A stretch of 64,000 nt of DNA from Pseudofrankia sp. DC12 (GTDB lineage: Bacteria > Actinomycetota > Actinomycetes > Frankiales > Frankiaceae). The first letter of the stretch is position 1. Every line of letters starts with the position of its first letter. The stretch spans positions 1,636,640-1,700,639 of the forward strand of contig NZ_KQ031391.1 in the NCBI RefSeq assembly GCF_000966285.1. The letters run 5' to 3'. A model generated the notes under the pieces. The model saw nothing but the letters and a program-made list of their open reading frames with translations. It was not told the DNA's origin and ran no database searches. Shown one piece after another: positions 45,084 to 53,502 of this stretch. The position numbers and the translations under genes were made by a program.

Positions 45084-45451
45084 AGCCCGGTCAGCCCGTC
45101 GTCGAGGCGCTCGGCGGCGACCGCATGGACGTCACGCTCACGCATCAGGACGTAGGTGGAGCCGTGCAGCTCGACCTCGGCACGGTCCTCCGGGTCGAAC
45201 AGCACCCGGTCACCGATCTGGATGGTGCGCACCGCCGTCCCGACGGCGACGACGTCCGCCCAGGAAAGCCGCTTCCCCATGTGGGCCGTGGCAGGAATCA
45301 CGATGCCGGCCTTGGAACGCCGGTCGATCGAGTCCTCACGCGGCTCGACGAGCACTCTGTCATGCAGCAGCCTTATCGGCAGCGAACCGGCGCGCATGTC
45401 GACCCCGGCCGTGCCACCGAGGCCGTTGACACCACCGGAAAGACTGGTCAC
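45074..45451 (-). CDS. GroES-like (Cpn10 fold) protein
   Basis: About 125 residues with the Cpn10 fold: LPIRLLHDRVLVEPRE, RRSKAGIVIPATAHMGKRLS (mobile-loop region), VVAVGTAVRTIQIGDRVLFD and EVELHGSTYVLMRERDVHAV. It is an actinobacterial GroES paralogue with a family-typical end, GLTGLYL, rather than the main chaperonin: there is no groEL beside it and the mobile loop is altered. The start could be GTG 45451 or ATG 45397. Neither has a good ribosome-binding site, and the shorter form already contains the whole fold. Confidence 0.82.
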   Translation of the reverse strand: MTSLSGGVNGLGGTAGVDMRAGSLPIRLLHDRVLVEPREDSIDRRSKAGIVIPATAHMGKRLSWADVVAVGTAVRTIQIGDRVLFDPEDRAEVELHGSTYVLMRERDVHAVAAERLDDGLTGLYL

Positions 45452-45886
45452 GGGCGGCAGACTACTCCGCCGTCCGCCGCTGGTCGCCGGTCCCATAGCC
45501 GGCTTGTGGACCAGTGCGCGTTCCCCACCCGTCCGGCACCACCATCCGGTTCGCCCGCCGTCACGGCCACCAGCGAGAACCGGGCCGGCGAGGAGACGCC
45601 CGGCAGCGCCGCGACGCCCGCCCGGAAGGCCCCGGATGTCCCGGAAGCCGCCCGCCGCGCGGGCACATTCCCAACGGGGTATAAGCTGCCGCCCATCGCC
45701 CGGAGTTGGCCAGATCCACACCTTGGTCGGATCCACACCGGGGGGGCGCGGGCAGGCACCCGCGGACGAGCCGACTCATCCCGCCTCGAGCGGGGGCCCG
45801 CCGATCGGCGCACGCGGATCAGCGGGGGACGCGCTTCGGCCATGCGCCGGTCGGCACACGACGCAGCTCACGGGACGGGACACAAC
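45452..45886. other. Gene-free stretch with a direct repeat and a possible -10 box
   Basis: Between divergent genes. GATCCACACC occurs twice, at 45713-45722 and 45730-45739 (17 bp apart), and TATAAG lies at 45680-45685. The repeat spacing of about one and a half helical turns could suit a regulator site for the 45887 gene. No gene seen. Confidence 0.4.
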
Positions 45887-46534
45887 ATGGCACTCCGCAT
45901 CAGTGTGGACCTTGACGGCCTGCGCTGGGCCGATCTGTTCCGGTTCGTCGACCTCGCCCGCAACGGGGGCATCGGCCCGGACGACCAGGTCGACGTGATC
46001 ACTTACGGCAGCGACCCGATGTCGGTCAGCCTTTCGGCCCGGATTTTCCCGCAGTCCGACGGCTTCCTGGCGGTCGAGCCGGACGGCGGCTCGGACGCGC
46101 TGCGCTCGTCGCCGCTGTCGATCAGCGCGGCGCCAGCCACCAACGGCTCGGCGCCCTTCGGCTACGAGTCCGCGCCGGACCGCTCGGCGCCCTCGAACGG
46201 CTCGCACTACCCGGCGTTCGACAACGCGCCCGAGCGGCCGAGCAGCCCGCCGCCGTCCTACCCGGCCTACGACGCGCCGGCGGACCGAGGCGCGCCCGCG
46301 CAGGGCGGCAACCACTACCCGGCGTTCGACAACAGCCAGCCCGACCGTATGCCGGGTGGCGGCGGCAGCCCGTACGCCGGCTTCGAGCCCGCGTTCGACC
46401 GCGGCGCGCCCGGCAAGGAACTGCCCGGCGGCAACCCGGCGGACAGCCCCTACATCGAGGAGTTCGCTCGCCTGCAGGAGGGCCTGATGCGTCAGGTCCG
46501 CCGCAACGACGAGGTTCGGCCCGAGCGCGCCTGA
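45887..46534 (+). CDS. Low-complexity protein with Tyr-Pro-Ala-Phe repeats
   Basis: A 215-residue protein. The first ~65 residues form an ordered-looking domain (MALRISVDLDGLRWADLFRF, then FVDLARNGGIGPDDQVDVIT). The rest is disordered and contains four spaced aromatic repeats: HYPAFDNAPER, SYPAYDAPADR, HYPAFDNSQPDR and PYAGFEPAFDR. A short helical end, IEEFARLQEGLMRQVRRN, follows. I do not recognise the family. The repeat pattern resembles sticker-and-spacer disordered proteins. ATG 45887 follows a GGGACGGGA stretch. It is followed by a perfect 10-bp hairpin and then by another disordered protein gene on the same strand. Confidence 0.7.
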   Translation: MALRISVDLDGLRWADLFRFVDLARNGGIGPDDQVDVITYGSDPMSVSLSARIFPQSDGFLAVEPDGGSDALRSSPLSISAAPATNGSAPFGYESAPDRSAPSNGSHYPAFDNAPERPSSPPPSYPAYDAPADRGAPAQGGNHYPAFDNSQPDRMPGGGGSPYAGFEPAFDRGAPGKELPGGNPADSPYIEEFARLQEGLMRQVRRNDEVRPERA

Positions 46535-46556
46535 CCGCGCCGGCCCGGGGAGGCCC

Positions 46557-46583
46557 GGCGCCGGACACAACGAGTCCGGCGCC
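46557..46583 (+). terminator. Perfect 10-bp hairpin
   Basis: GGCGCCGGAC (46557-46566) pairs with GTCCGGCGCC (46574-46583) around ACAACGA, 22 bp after the preceding stop. It is a likely terminator without a U tract. Confidence 0.65.
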
Positions 46584-46685
46584 GAGGCGAACGCGCGCCA
46601 CGATGACCGACGAGTCGCAGGTCTGGTCCAGGTTGCCGGGTACCGCCCGCGCGTCGCGCCGACGCATGGTGCATGCTTGGTCATA

Positions 46686-48488
46686 ATGGAGGATCAGGAC
46701 GTTTCCGACGTCGAGCGCTATCACGGCCGACTCTGCTCGGAACTTGACATGATCAGGAGCGGGCCGGTGCTTGCCGGCCCGCGCACGATCGAGCACATCC
46801 GTTCGCTGCTCGCGCTGATCGACCTCCACCAGCCCAACGAGTTCGACGTCTGCCTCGGTTGCGACCGGCTCTGGCCCTGCGCCTCCGTGGTCGCCGTCAC
46901 GGGCCTGCCGCCCGAGCTTCCAGGGATCGACGACGAGGTTGCCCCGCCGCGGCCGCTGCCCGGCGCCACCCGCCGTGCCATCACCAACGCGATGTCGGGC
47001 GCGCATGCCATCCCCGGCGCGGCCGCCCAGCCGCGGACCGGCGCCCAGCCGATCCCGCACGCGCAGCCGGTAACGGGCCAGCAGCCGATCATGAACCCGG
47101 CCCGGCCCGGCGGCACGACGACCGGAGCGCACCCGGTCATGACGCCCGACGGCCGCATGATGCCGGGGAACCTGCCGGAGCCGCCGGGCCCGCGCCTCGC
47201 CGTCGCTCCGCCGCCGCCAGCCGTATCGCCACCGTCGTCCCAGCCACCGTCGTCCCAGCCACCGGCCGGGCCGCCGACGGTCGGCCGGCCGGTGCTCATC
47301 CCGGCGGCCAACCGCTCGGGCCCGCCGTCCACCCCGCCACCGACCAGTCCGCCACCGACCGGTCCGATGCCACACATTCCGCCGCCGGGCGAGAGCTACC
47401 CGGCGTTCCCGCCGCCCGTGACGACGAACAGCAACCCGGCGTTCCCGGCTCCGGGGACCACTGCCGCGAGCCTCGGCTTCCCGCCGCCCGGGATGACCGG
47501 GGGAAGCCCGATCCTGCCGCCGCCCCGCATGACGGGCGGCGTCCCGCTCGCACCGCCGGCGCGGTCCGAGGAAGACCCGTTCCTCAGCTCCGGCCCGCAG
47601 CAGGGCCGCAGCGCCGGCGGCCAGGGCTTCGGCCCGCCGGCCCGGCCCGCCACCCGGCAGCCCGGCCCGGCTCCGCAGCAGCAGCCGCGACACCAGCCTG
47701 GCGGGCCGCCTCGCCAGCCGGCACCCCAGTCAGGGCAGCTGGCTGGGCGCTACCCCGAGCAGGGCTCCCGCCCGGGGGGCCAGCGACCCGGCGGCCTCGG
47801 TCCAGGCGCACCGCCCAGCAGCCAGCCAGGCGGGCCCGGCGGGCAGTCGGGGCCGCCCAGCCAACAGCTGCCACCGGGACACCAGCTACCCGGCCAACAG
47901 CAGCTGCCCCCGAGCCAGTCGGGGCCGCGGCCGGCTGCGGCCCGCGGCGGCTACCCGGGCTCCCCGAACGGCCAGCCCGGTTTCCCGCCGGGAGGACAGC
48001 CGGGTCCGGCGCACCCGGGAACGGCGATGCCCGGCCAGGGCGGGCCCGGCGGGCAGCCTGGCCAGGGCCGCGGTCCCGCCGCATACCCGCCCCGACAGCC
48101 ACCGGGGCCGACGGACGGGCGGCCGGGCCCCGGCTACCCCGGCGACCCGCAGGGCCGGCCGGCCGGCCCGCCACCGGCCGGGCAGCGGCCCGCCGGCCCG
48201 AACAACGGAGTCACGGACCAGTTCGGCGTGCTGGGCCTTGACGGGCTGCCGGGCTCGATCGACCCACGCCTGCGGCCCCACGCCGGTCCGCCGCGTGGCC
48301 AGAGCCGCTCGATCGCGGCGCCACCGCCGCCGCACCGCTCGATCCACAGCGACAGCGTCGACCCGGCCACGGGCCGCCCGCTCGACCCGATGGCACGCCG
48401 CCCCGGCCAGCCGCCGCTCACCGACGACATCACCCCGGAGTGGATGACCCGGCGCGACCCGATCCTGGACGGCATCGACGTGATCTAG
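46686..48488 (+). CDS. Proline-rich disordered protein with small conserved N-terminal domain
   Basis: A 600-residue protein. The first ~75 residues look folded: RYHGRLCSELDMIRSGPVLA, then TIEHIRSLLALIDLHQPNEF, and a compact C-x2-C-x4-C cluster, CLGCDRLWPC, which could bind metal. From about residue 90 to 510 the chain is Pro/Gly/Gln-rich and lacks structure. A better-conserved end follows (about 520-600), with TDQFGVLGLDGLPGSIDPRL and EWMTRRDPILDGIDVI. The family is unknown to me. ATG 46686 is used; TTG 46677 is an alternative three codons upstream. It resembles its neighbour at 45887 in having a small head domain plus a long disordered region. Confidence 0.68.
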   Translation: MEDQDVSDVERYHGRLCSELDMIRSGPVLAGPRTIEHIRSLLALIDLHQPNEFDVCLGCDRLWPCASVVAVTGLPPELPGIDDEVAPPRPLPGATRRAITNAMSGAHAIPGAAAQPRTGAQPIPHAQPVTGQQPIMNPARPGGTTTGAHPVMTPDGRMMPGNLPEPPGPRLAVAPPPPAVSPPSSQPPSSQPPAGPPTVGRPVLIPAANRSGPPSTPPPTSPPPTGPMPHIPPPGESYPAFPPPVTTNSNPAFPAPGTTAASLGFPPPGMTGGSPILPPPRMTGGVPLAPPARSEEDPFLSSGPQQGRSAGGQGFGPPARPATRQPGPAPQQQPRHQPGGPPRQPAPQSGQLAGRYPEQGSRPGGQRPGGLGPGAPPSSQPGGPGGQSGPPSQQLPPGHQLPGQQQLPPSQSGPRPAAARGGYPGSPNGQPGFPPGGQPGPAHPGTAMPGQGGPGGQPGQGRGPAAYPPRQPPGPTDGRPGPGYPGDPQGRPAGPPPAGQRPAGPNNGVTDQFGVLGLDGLPGSIDPRLRPHAGPPRGQSRSIAAPPPPHRSIHSDSVDPATGRPLDPMARRPGQPPLTDDITPEWMTRRDPILDGIDVI

Positions 48489-48509
48489 GCGCCGCCCGAA
48501 GGTGGCGCC
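48488..48509 (+). terminator. GGCGCC-armed hairpin overlapping the stop region
   Basis: GGCGCC at 48488-48493 and 48504-48509 pair around GCCCGAAGGT, immediately at the end of the proline-rich gene. It is a likely terminator. Confidence 0.45.
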
Positions 48510-48762
48510 CCCACTCCGGCGGAGCCGGGCCACCCAGTGCGTCAACGGCCGGGCTCGACCCGGCCACCGGTTGCCAGGGGTTTGCGGCACAGGCAGCGGT
48601 GGCAGGCAACCAGCAGGAACACGTTCCGCGCCTGGCCTTCGGGCCCGGACCTGGCGCTCGGGTCCGGGTCGCGCGAGCCCTGCGGCTCGGGCCGCACGTC
48701 ACGGTTGGGCATACGCGGCTGGGCTTCTACAGCCGGACCGGTTCGCAGCTGGAGGGTGGGGC

Positions 48763-49224
48763 GTGGCGGACGATCTGACCGCTCGGTTCGACCTGCTCGC
48801 GGACACGAGTGCCGCCGGCCAGGCGAGGCGACTCGTGTCCAACCTGCTGGCCGCCTGGAACCGCGCCGAGGACGCGGATGTGGCCCGGCTGCTGATCAGC
48901 GAGGTGGTCACCAACGCCGTCCGGTTCGCCGGGCGGCTCACCGCGCTGCAGCTGGCGCTCGTCGCGCACCCGGACCGCATCCGGTTCTTCGTCGGCGACG
49001 GAAGCCCGCTGCATCCTGTGCTGCGCACGGTGCACCCGTCCGACGAGTCGGGCCGCGGCATCCATCTGGTCGCGACGCTGGCGAGCGCCTGGGGCGTGGT
49101 GCACCCACCGGCGGAGGAGGGCCATGGCAACCAGGAAGGCCACGGCAAGCAGGTCTGGTTCGAGCTCTGTACGGGCGGCCCGACGGTCAGTCGCACCGGC
49201 GTGCCGGCCAGCCAGGAGGCCTGA
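48763..49224 (+). CDS. Anti-sigma-factor-type ATP-binding protein (RsbW/HATPase_c_2)
   Basis: A 153-residue GHKL ATPase-fold protein of the kind that acts as an anti-sigma factor or serine kinase. The N box is LLISEVVTNAVRFAGRL, the G1 box is in VGDGSPLHP and the G2 box is DESGRGIHLVATLA. It has no transmembrane or sensor domain. GTG 48763 is preceded by GGAGGG, and the upstream frame is unlike the family. No sigma factor or anti-anti-sigma gene is adjacent, so the target is unknown, as is usual for the many orphan copies in actinomycetes. It converges on glutathione peroxidase with a strong hairpin between. Confidence 0.87.
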   Translation: MADDLTARFDLLADTSAAGQARRLVSNLLAAWNRAEDADVARLLISEVVTNAVRFAGRLTALQLALVAHPDRIRFFVGDGSPLHPVLRTVHPSDESGRGIHLVATLASAWGVVHPPAEEGHGNQEGHGKQVWFELCTGGPTVSRTGVPASQEA

Positions 49225-49226
49225 CC

Positions 49227-49250
49227 GGCGCCGCGCCGGAACGCGGCGCC
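49227..49250. terminator. Perfect 9-bp hairpin between convergent genes
   Basis: GGCGCCGCG (49227-49235) pairs with CGCGGCGCC (49242-49250) around CCGGAA, in the 49-bp gap between the anti-sigma stop and the peroxidase stop. It probably serves both genes. Confidence 0.65.
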
Positions 49251-49273
49251 TCGTCGTCGGCCAGGCCGGCCGG

Positions 49274-49768
49274 TCAGCCGTTCAGCGCCTGCTCGATGGT
49301 GGCGCGCAGCTCCGGGTCCGCCGGCTCGACCCCGGGACGGAACCGGCCCAGCACGCGACCGTCGGCGCCGACGACGAACTTCTCGAAGTTCCAGGTGATG
49401 TCACCCGCGGCTCCGGCCGAGTCCGCCGTCTCGGTCAGCACCTGGTAGATCGGGTGCCGGCCGGGCCCGTTCACCTCGACCTTCTCGGTCAGCGGGAAGG
49501 TCACGCCGTAGGCCGCCGAACAGAACTCGGCGATCTCGTCGGGCGTGCCCGACTCCTGGCCCATGAACTGGTTGCAGGGAAAGCCCAGCACCGTGAAGCC
49601 CCGGCCGGCGAGCTCCTCGTGCAGCGCCTCGAGACCTGTGTACTGCGGGGTGAGGCCACAGCGGCTCGCGACGTTGACGACGAGCGCGACCCGCCCGCCG
49701 GTCAGCCCGCCAAAGGTCGCCGGCTCGCCACCCAGAGTGCCGACCGCCAGATCCAGACTGTCGGACAT
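49274..49768 (-). CDS. Glutathione peroxidase family protein
   Basis: A 164-residue thiol peroxidase. It has the active-site Cys in VNVASRCGLTPQY, the Gln block in VLGFPCNQFMGQE and the Trp-Asn pair in ITWNFEKFVV, so the Cys/Gln/Trp/Asn tetrad is complete. It would reduce hydrogen peroxide or organic peroxides. Since actinomycetes lack glutathione, thioredoxin or mycothiol is the likelier reductant. ATG 49768 has GGAGG at good spacing, which excludes the 18-residue longer frame. Confidence 0.92.
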   Translation of the reverse strand: MSDSLDLAVGTLGGEPATFGGLTGGRVALVVNVASRCGLTPQYTGLEALHEELAGRGFTVLGFPCNQFMGQESGTPDEIAEFCSAAYGVTFPLTEKVEVNGPGRHPIYQVLTETADSAGAAGDITWNFEKFVVGADGRVLGRFRPGVEPADPELRATIEQALNG

Positions 49769-50136
49769 CGAGCTTCCTCCCGTCGGGCTCCGGCGCCACA
49801 TATCGTCATGACTGTCAGGCATGGGGCGATCCGGGCCACACCGTTACTTCTTCCGTCAGACCGCCAACGGACACCCGACAGCGGGGAGTTCCGTCGCACG
49901 GCACACCCACACTGACCGTTGTACCGCCCAGTCGTGGCCGGCACTTCGGAACCGTCACGACCGGTGACGCCGAAGCCGGACGCCCCGGCCGGTGGCGCCG
50001 GTCGCGTCGATGGCCGAACGCGCATGGCCGTGCGCACAATGATGACGGGCGGAGCGGGCAGTCCCGGACAGTAACCGATCGACTCCGCCCGAACCGTCCT
50101 GGCCCGAGGGGAGCCCCAGTCATCGAGACTCCGACG
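49769..50136. other. Gene-free stretch between divergent genes
   Basis: About 370 bp. No gene, RNA or strong hairpin seen. It should hold the promoters of the peroxidase and the LPG-synthase-like gene. A good ribosome-binding site, GAGGGGAG, lies at 50106-50113. Confidence 0.4.
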
Positions 50137-51264
50137 TTGTTGGCAGCGGACGCGACCGGAGCGACGACGCTCCCCACGTCACCGGCCGGGCTGCCACTGC
50201 TGGGTCGAGGCTCACGCGACGGCGGCGACGCGGCGCGCGACCGAGCACCAACCAGCCTGGGAGACCGCGCCCTCGCCGCGACCGAGCTGGACTTCGGCGC
50301 CCGCTCGGCGCTCCGGCCGCCCCGGCGGCGCACGGTCCTGCTCGCGGTGGTCCTCGGGGTGCCGCTCGCGGTGCTCGCGGTCCAGTTCCGCGCCGAGGTC
50401 GAGCACCAGCTGGCCGACATTCCGGCGCCGAGCTGGCCGTGGCTGCCGCTGTGCGGCCTCGGCACGGTCCTCTACTACGTCTCGAACGGGGTCGCGCTGC
50501 GCGCCGGCAGCGGGCTGCCGGTGGGCGTGCGGGTCGCGACGGGGGTGCAGTTCGCCGCCGCGGCGGCGAACCGCATCATCCCCGCGGGCCTCGGCGCGAT
50601 CGCCATCAACCTGCGGTTCCTGGAGCGCCGTGGCCTCCCCCGCTCGGCGGGCGTCGCCACGATCGCCTCCATCCGGGTCGTCTGCGGCCTGGTGCACATC
50701 GCGGCGCTCGTCTGCGTCGCCGGGCTGCTCGGCGACTCGCGGATGACCGCCGCGCTGACCGGGCCGCTGCGCGACACGATGTCCAGCGTCGGCCTCGGGC
50801 CGGTGTGCATCGGGGTCGGCGCCGTCCTCGCCGTCCTCGTGGTGGTGCTGACCCGCCATCGGGTACGCGACCGGCTGCGTGGCCCGCTGGCGACGTTCCG
50901 GGCGCATCTGAGCGGGCTCGCCCACTCCCCCGGCCGGGCCGCGGCGCTCAGCGGCTCGCTGGCGGGGACGAAGGTCGCCCAGGTGATCGCGCTGACCGCC
51001 AGCGAGCGGGCGTTCGGCGGCAACGTCAGCGTGCTGTCGGTCGCGGCCGTCTACCTGGTCGGCTCGGCGGTGGCGGGCGCCGCCCCGACGGCCGGCAACG
51101 TCGGCGCGATCGAGCCTGCCCTCGCGATCGGCCTGACCGCCGCCGGTGGCCCCGCCGCCGCGATGGTCACCGCGGTCCTGGTCTTCCGGCTGATCACCTA
51201 CTGGTTGCCGGTCGCGCCGGGGGTCATCGCGCTGACGGCGCTGCGCCGGCGCGGCGACCTATAG
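50137..51264 (+). CDS. LPG-synthase-like multispan membrane protein (UPF0104 type)
   Basis: A 375-residue protein with about seven or eight membrane spans, matching the lysylphosphatidylglycerol-synthase transmembrane family. The block FAAAAANRIIPAGLGAIAIN LRFLERRG, and later AVAGAAPTAGNVGAIEPALA and LVFRLITYWLPVAPGVIAL, are the family's marks. There is no C-terminal aminoacyl-transferase domain, so it is the flippase-like half only. The start is unclear. TTG 50137 is given, but the ribosome-binding site GAGGGGAG points to ATC 50122, a rare in-frame start, five codons upstream. It overlaps the convergent phosphatase gene by 6 bp. Confidence 0.83.
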   Translation: MLAADATGATTLPTSPAGLPLLGRGSRDGGDAARDRAPTSLGDRALAATELDFGARSALRPPRRRTVLLAVVLGVPLAVLAVQFRAEVEHQLADIPAPSWPWLPLCGLGTVLYYVSNGVALRAGSGLPVGVRVATGVQFAAAAANRIIPAGLGAIAINLRFLERRGLPRSAGVATIASIRVVCGLVHIAALVCVAGLLGDSRMTAALTGPLRDTMSSVGLGPVCIGVGAVLAVLVVVLTRHRVRDRLRGPLATFRAHLSGLAHSPGRAAALSGSLAGTKVAQVIALTASERAFGGNVSVLSVAAVYLVGSAVAGAAPTAGNVGAIEPALAIGLTAAGGPAAAMVTAVLVFRLITYWLPVAPGVIALTALRRRGDL

Positions 51265-52017
51265 CGCGCGGGCGGCGGTGCCGGGCTGGACGGCGTCCAG
51301 CCCGGCGTCCGGCGCGGACGGGTGCAGGTTGAGCGAGCCGAGCACGCGGGTCTCCCGCTCGTGCCCGAGGATGGTCAGGCTCGCCGGCTCCACCAGGAAC
51401 GACGCGCCCCGGGCCGCGTCCATCCCGAGCCAGCGGGCGACCAGCACCCGGGACATGTGCCCGTGGCCGACCAGCGCGACGTCGCCGTCACGCAGCAGCG
51501 GCAGCGCCCGGGCCAGTACCGCGTCGGCCCGGGCGGCGATGGCAGCGGCCGTCTCCCCGCCGGGCACCCGGCCGGTCCAGATGGTCCAGCCCGGCTGACT
51601 CTCGCGGATCCGGGGCGTCGTCAGGCCCTCCAGGTCGCCGTAGTCCCACTCGGCCAGGTCGGGCCAGACCTCGCGGGCGGCCACGTCAGCCGTCGGCGGG
51701 CGCACCCCGTCGACCCCGTCCTGGCCATGCCCCGCCCGCCCGCCGACGTGACCTGCCCACCCGCCGCCCATGGGCGCGGCGATCAGGCCGGCCAGGTCGG
51801 CGGTGCTGATCGCGCGAGTTCGGGGGCTGGTGGCGACAAGTGCGAACCGGAAGCCCCGCAGCGCCGGCAGCAGCGCGGCCGCGCGCCGTTCGCCGTCGGG
51901 GGTGAGCGGAATGTCGGTGCGGCCGGTATGGCGGCCCGACCTGCTCCACTCTGTCTCTCCGTGCCGGATCAGCACGATCCGGCCGGCGGGCACGCGGCCG
52001 TGGCTGTCAAGACTCAC
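51259..52017 (-). CDS. Histidine phosphatase family protein
   Basis: A 252-residue phosphoglycerate-mutase-like phosphatase. The phospho-His motif is IVLIRHGETEWSRSGRHTGR, with a conserved Arg in VATSPRTRAIST, the Glu-containing region AEWDYGDLEGLTT and the second His in VALVGHGHMSRVLVARWLG. A Gly/His-rich insertion (GGGWAGHVGGRAGHGQDG) separates the halves. The sequence fits phosphatases of small metabolites such as alpha-ribazole or sugar phosphates; the substrate is not clear. GTG 52017 is the start. It lies 77 bp after the DUF3618 gene on the same strand. Confidence 0.88.
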   Translation of the reverse strand: MSLDSHGRVPAGRIVLIRHGETEWSRSGRHTGRTDIPLTPDGERRAAALLPALRGFRFALVATSPRTRAISTADLAGLIAAPMGGGWAGHVGGRAGHGQDGVDGVRPPTADVAAREVWPDLAEWDYGDLEGLTTPRIRESQPGWTIWTGRVPGGETAAAIAARADAVLARALPLLRDGDVALVGHGHMSRVLVARWLGMDAARGASFLVEPASLTILGHERETRVLGSLNLHPSAPDAGLDAVQPGTAARAL

Positions 52018-52094
52018 TCGGCGTCCCCAGGCTCACTAGGCGTCCAGGCTTCCCAGTCGGGAGAGTAGTCGCCGCTGCCTGGGCGGCGCTGGCC

Positions 52095-52460
52095 TCAGGC
52101 GCGGTGCCGGCGGCGGCGGCGCCTGGTGGTGCCCACCACCAGCAACATCGTCGCGCCGACGGCGAGCGCGACCCGGCCCCACCGGACAGTGCGGGACCCA
52201 CCGGTAGAACCCTGCGCTCCGGACGGCCGGGCCGCGGCCAGGCCCGCACCCGCGGCAGGGGCGTCGGCCGCGAGCTCGAGCGGCCGGCCGTGGTGGCCGG
52301 CCCGGGCGCGCAGCTCGGCGAGCTTCGCGCGGGCCTGCTCGCCCGCGCGCTCGGCGACCCGGCGGGGGTGGACCAGCTCCGCGATCGCGTCGATGGTCTC
52401 CGCCAGCTCGGCGCGTGTCTCCTCGATCTGGCGCTGGATGGTCGCCGGGTCCTGCGGCAC
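52095..52460 (-). CDS. DUF3618-like small membrane protein
   Basis: A 121-residue actinobacterial protein. The N-terminus DPATIQRQIEETRAELAETI DAIAELVHPRR is the DUF3618 signature, an amphipathic helix that often precedes an LPxTG-less membrane tail. A single membrane span (VALAVGATMLLVVGTT) and a terminal basic stretch (RRRRRRHR) end the protein. The function is unknown. GTG 52460 has GAGAGG upstream and starts directly at the signature, so the 18-residue longer frame is not used. Confidence 0.82.
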   Translation of the reverse strand: MPQDPATIQRQIEETRAELAETIDAIAELVHPRRVAERAGEQARAKLAELRARAGHHGRPLELAADAPAAGAGLAAARPSGAQGSTGGSRTVRWGRVALAVGATMLLVVGTTRRRRRRHRA

Positions 52461-52788
52461 GGGTGCGACCTCTCGTCTCGCCAGCCACGGTCCGCGCGCA
52501 CTCGGGACGCGCAACCCGGGCCAACGGTAGGTGGAGCGTTGACGGGTCCATCACCAAGAGTGCCAGAGGAGGCAACGGCTGACGAGCGGAAACGGAGGTC
52601 AGGCCGAAGGGTCACGCCCGGCCCGGCGCAGGGACGGCCGGGCCGCACCTCACGCCACCCCTCGCCGGTTGCGGTTACCGTAACAACGTCCCGTCACTAC
52701 AGTTGGTCGATCAGTCACAGGCAACCGGCGCGCCAGAACCCTTCCGGAGACGTCCGCTCGTCTGCCCATGTTCTCAACGCGGAGGACC
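52461..52788. other. Gene-free stretch between divergent genes, with a dyad
   Basis: GTTAC-C-GTAAC at 52674-52684 is a perfect 11-bp dyad. It lies roughly 105 bp upstream of the SCO1 start, in a less GC-rich segment. No gene seen. Confidence 0.45.
52675..52703 (+). promoter_or_regulatory. Possible promoter of the SCO1-MauE-DsbA operon
   Basis: TTACCG at 52675-52680 and TACAGT at 52698-52703 are 17 bp apart, a spacing that suits a housekeeping-type promoter. The match to consensus is moderate and the -35 lies within the dyad, which would allow repression. Confidence 0.3.
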
Positions 52789-53502
52789 ATGGTCACCACC
52801 TCGCCGGCCGACGTCGCCGTCCGTCGCGCGGCCCGCGTCCGCCCGCCGGCCGCGCGTACGGCGCCGGTCGCGGCGATCGCGCTGACCGCGCTGTTCGCGG
52901 CGGCGGCCTGCGCCGACCACACCCCCGGGATGAAGGCGGCGATCATCGACGACCGGCGTGGCGACGGGATGCACGGGATCAGCCCGACGACACGCGTGCC
53001 GATGCCGCCGCTCGAACTGACCGGCACCGACGGGCAGCCGTTCGACCTGCGCGCCCGCACCGCCGGGCTGGTGACGCTGCTGTACTTCGGCTACACGCAC
53101 TGCCCGGACGTCTGCCCGACGACGATGGCCGACCTCGCCGCCGCGCTGGGCGCGCTCGACCCGGCGGTACGCGGCCAGGTCCGCGTCGTCTTCGTCAGCA
53201 CCGACCCAGCCCGCGACACGCCGGCCGTGCTCGCCAGCTGGCTGCACCACTTCGACCCCGGGTTCGGCTTCTACGGCCTGACCGGCCCGTTCCCGGAGAT
53301 CCAGGCGACGGCACGCACGCTCGGCGTCGGGGTCCCACCGCCGACCGCACGCGCGGACGGCGCGATGACGCAGAACCACGGCGCCGACGTGCTGGCGTTC
53401 GGCCGCGACGGCGGCCTGGCGCTGCGCTACCCGCCGGGCACCCAGATCACCGACTACATCCACGACCTGCCGGTCCTGGTGCGCACGGGAGCGCCGCGGT
53501 GA
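52789..53502 (+). CDS. SCO1/SenC family copper-binding lipoprotein
   Basis: A 237-residue SCO protein with an N-terminal signal and a probable lipobox (AAAACADH). The thioredoxin-like domain has LLYFGYTHCPDVCPTTMADL, with the Cys-x3-Cys copper motif, and the distal copper His in MTQNHGADVLAFGRDG. SCO proteins deliver copper to the CuA site of cytochrome oxidase and act as thiol-disulfide factors outside the membrane. ATG 52789 has GGAGG close upstream (ATG 52768 lacks one). Its stop overlaps the start of the next gene (GTGA), so the three genes SCO1, MauE-like and DsbA-like are coupled. Confidence 0.9.
   Translation: MVTTSPADVAVRRAARVRPPAARTAPVAAIALTALFAAAACADHTPGMKAAIIDDRRGDGMHGISPTTRVPMPPLELTGTDGQPFDLRARTAGLVTLLYFGYTHCPDVCPTTMADLAAALGALDPAVRGQVRVVFVSTDPARDTPAVLASWLHHFDPGFGFYGLTGPFPEIQATARTLGVGVPPPTARADGAMTQNHGADVLAFGRDGGLALRYPPGTQITDYIHDLPVLVRTGAPR

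Noticed and set aside
45074-45451. Main GroES chaperonin gene.
   Set aside because: No groEL follows, and the sequence fits the divergent actinobacterial GroES-like paralogue ending in GLTGLYL, so no groS symbol is given.
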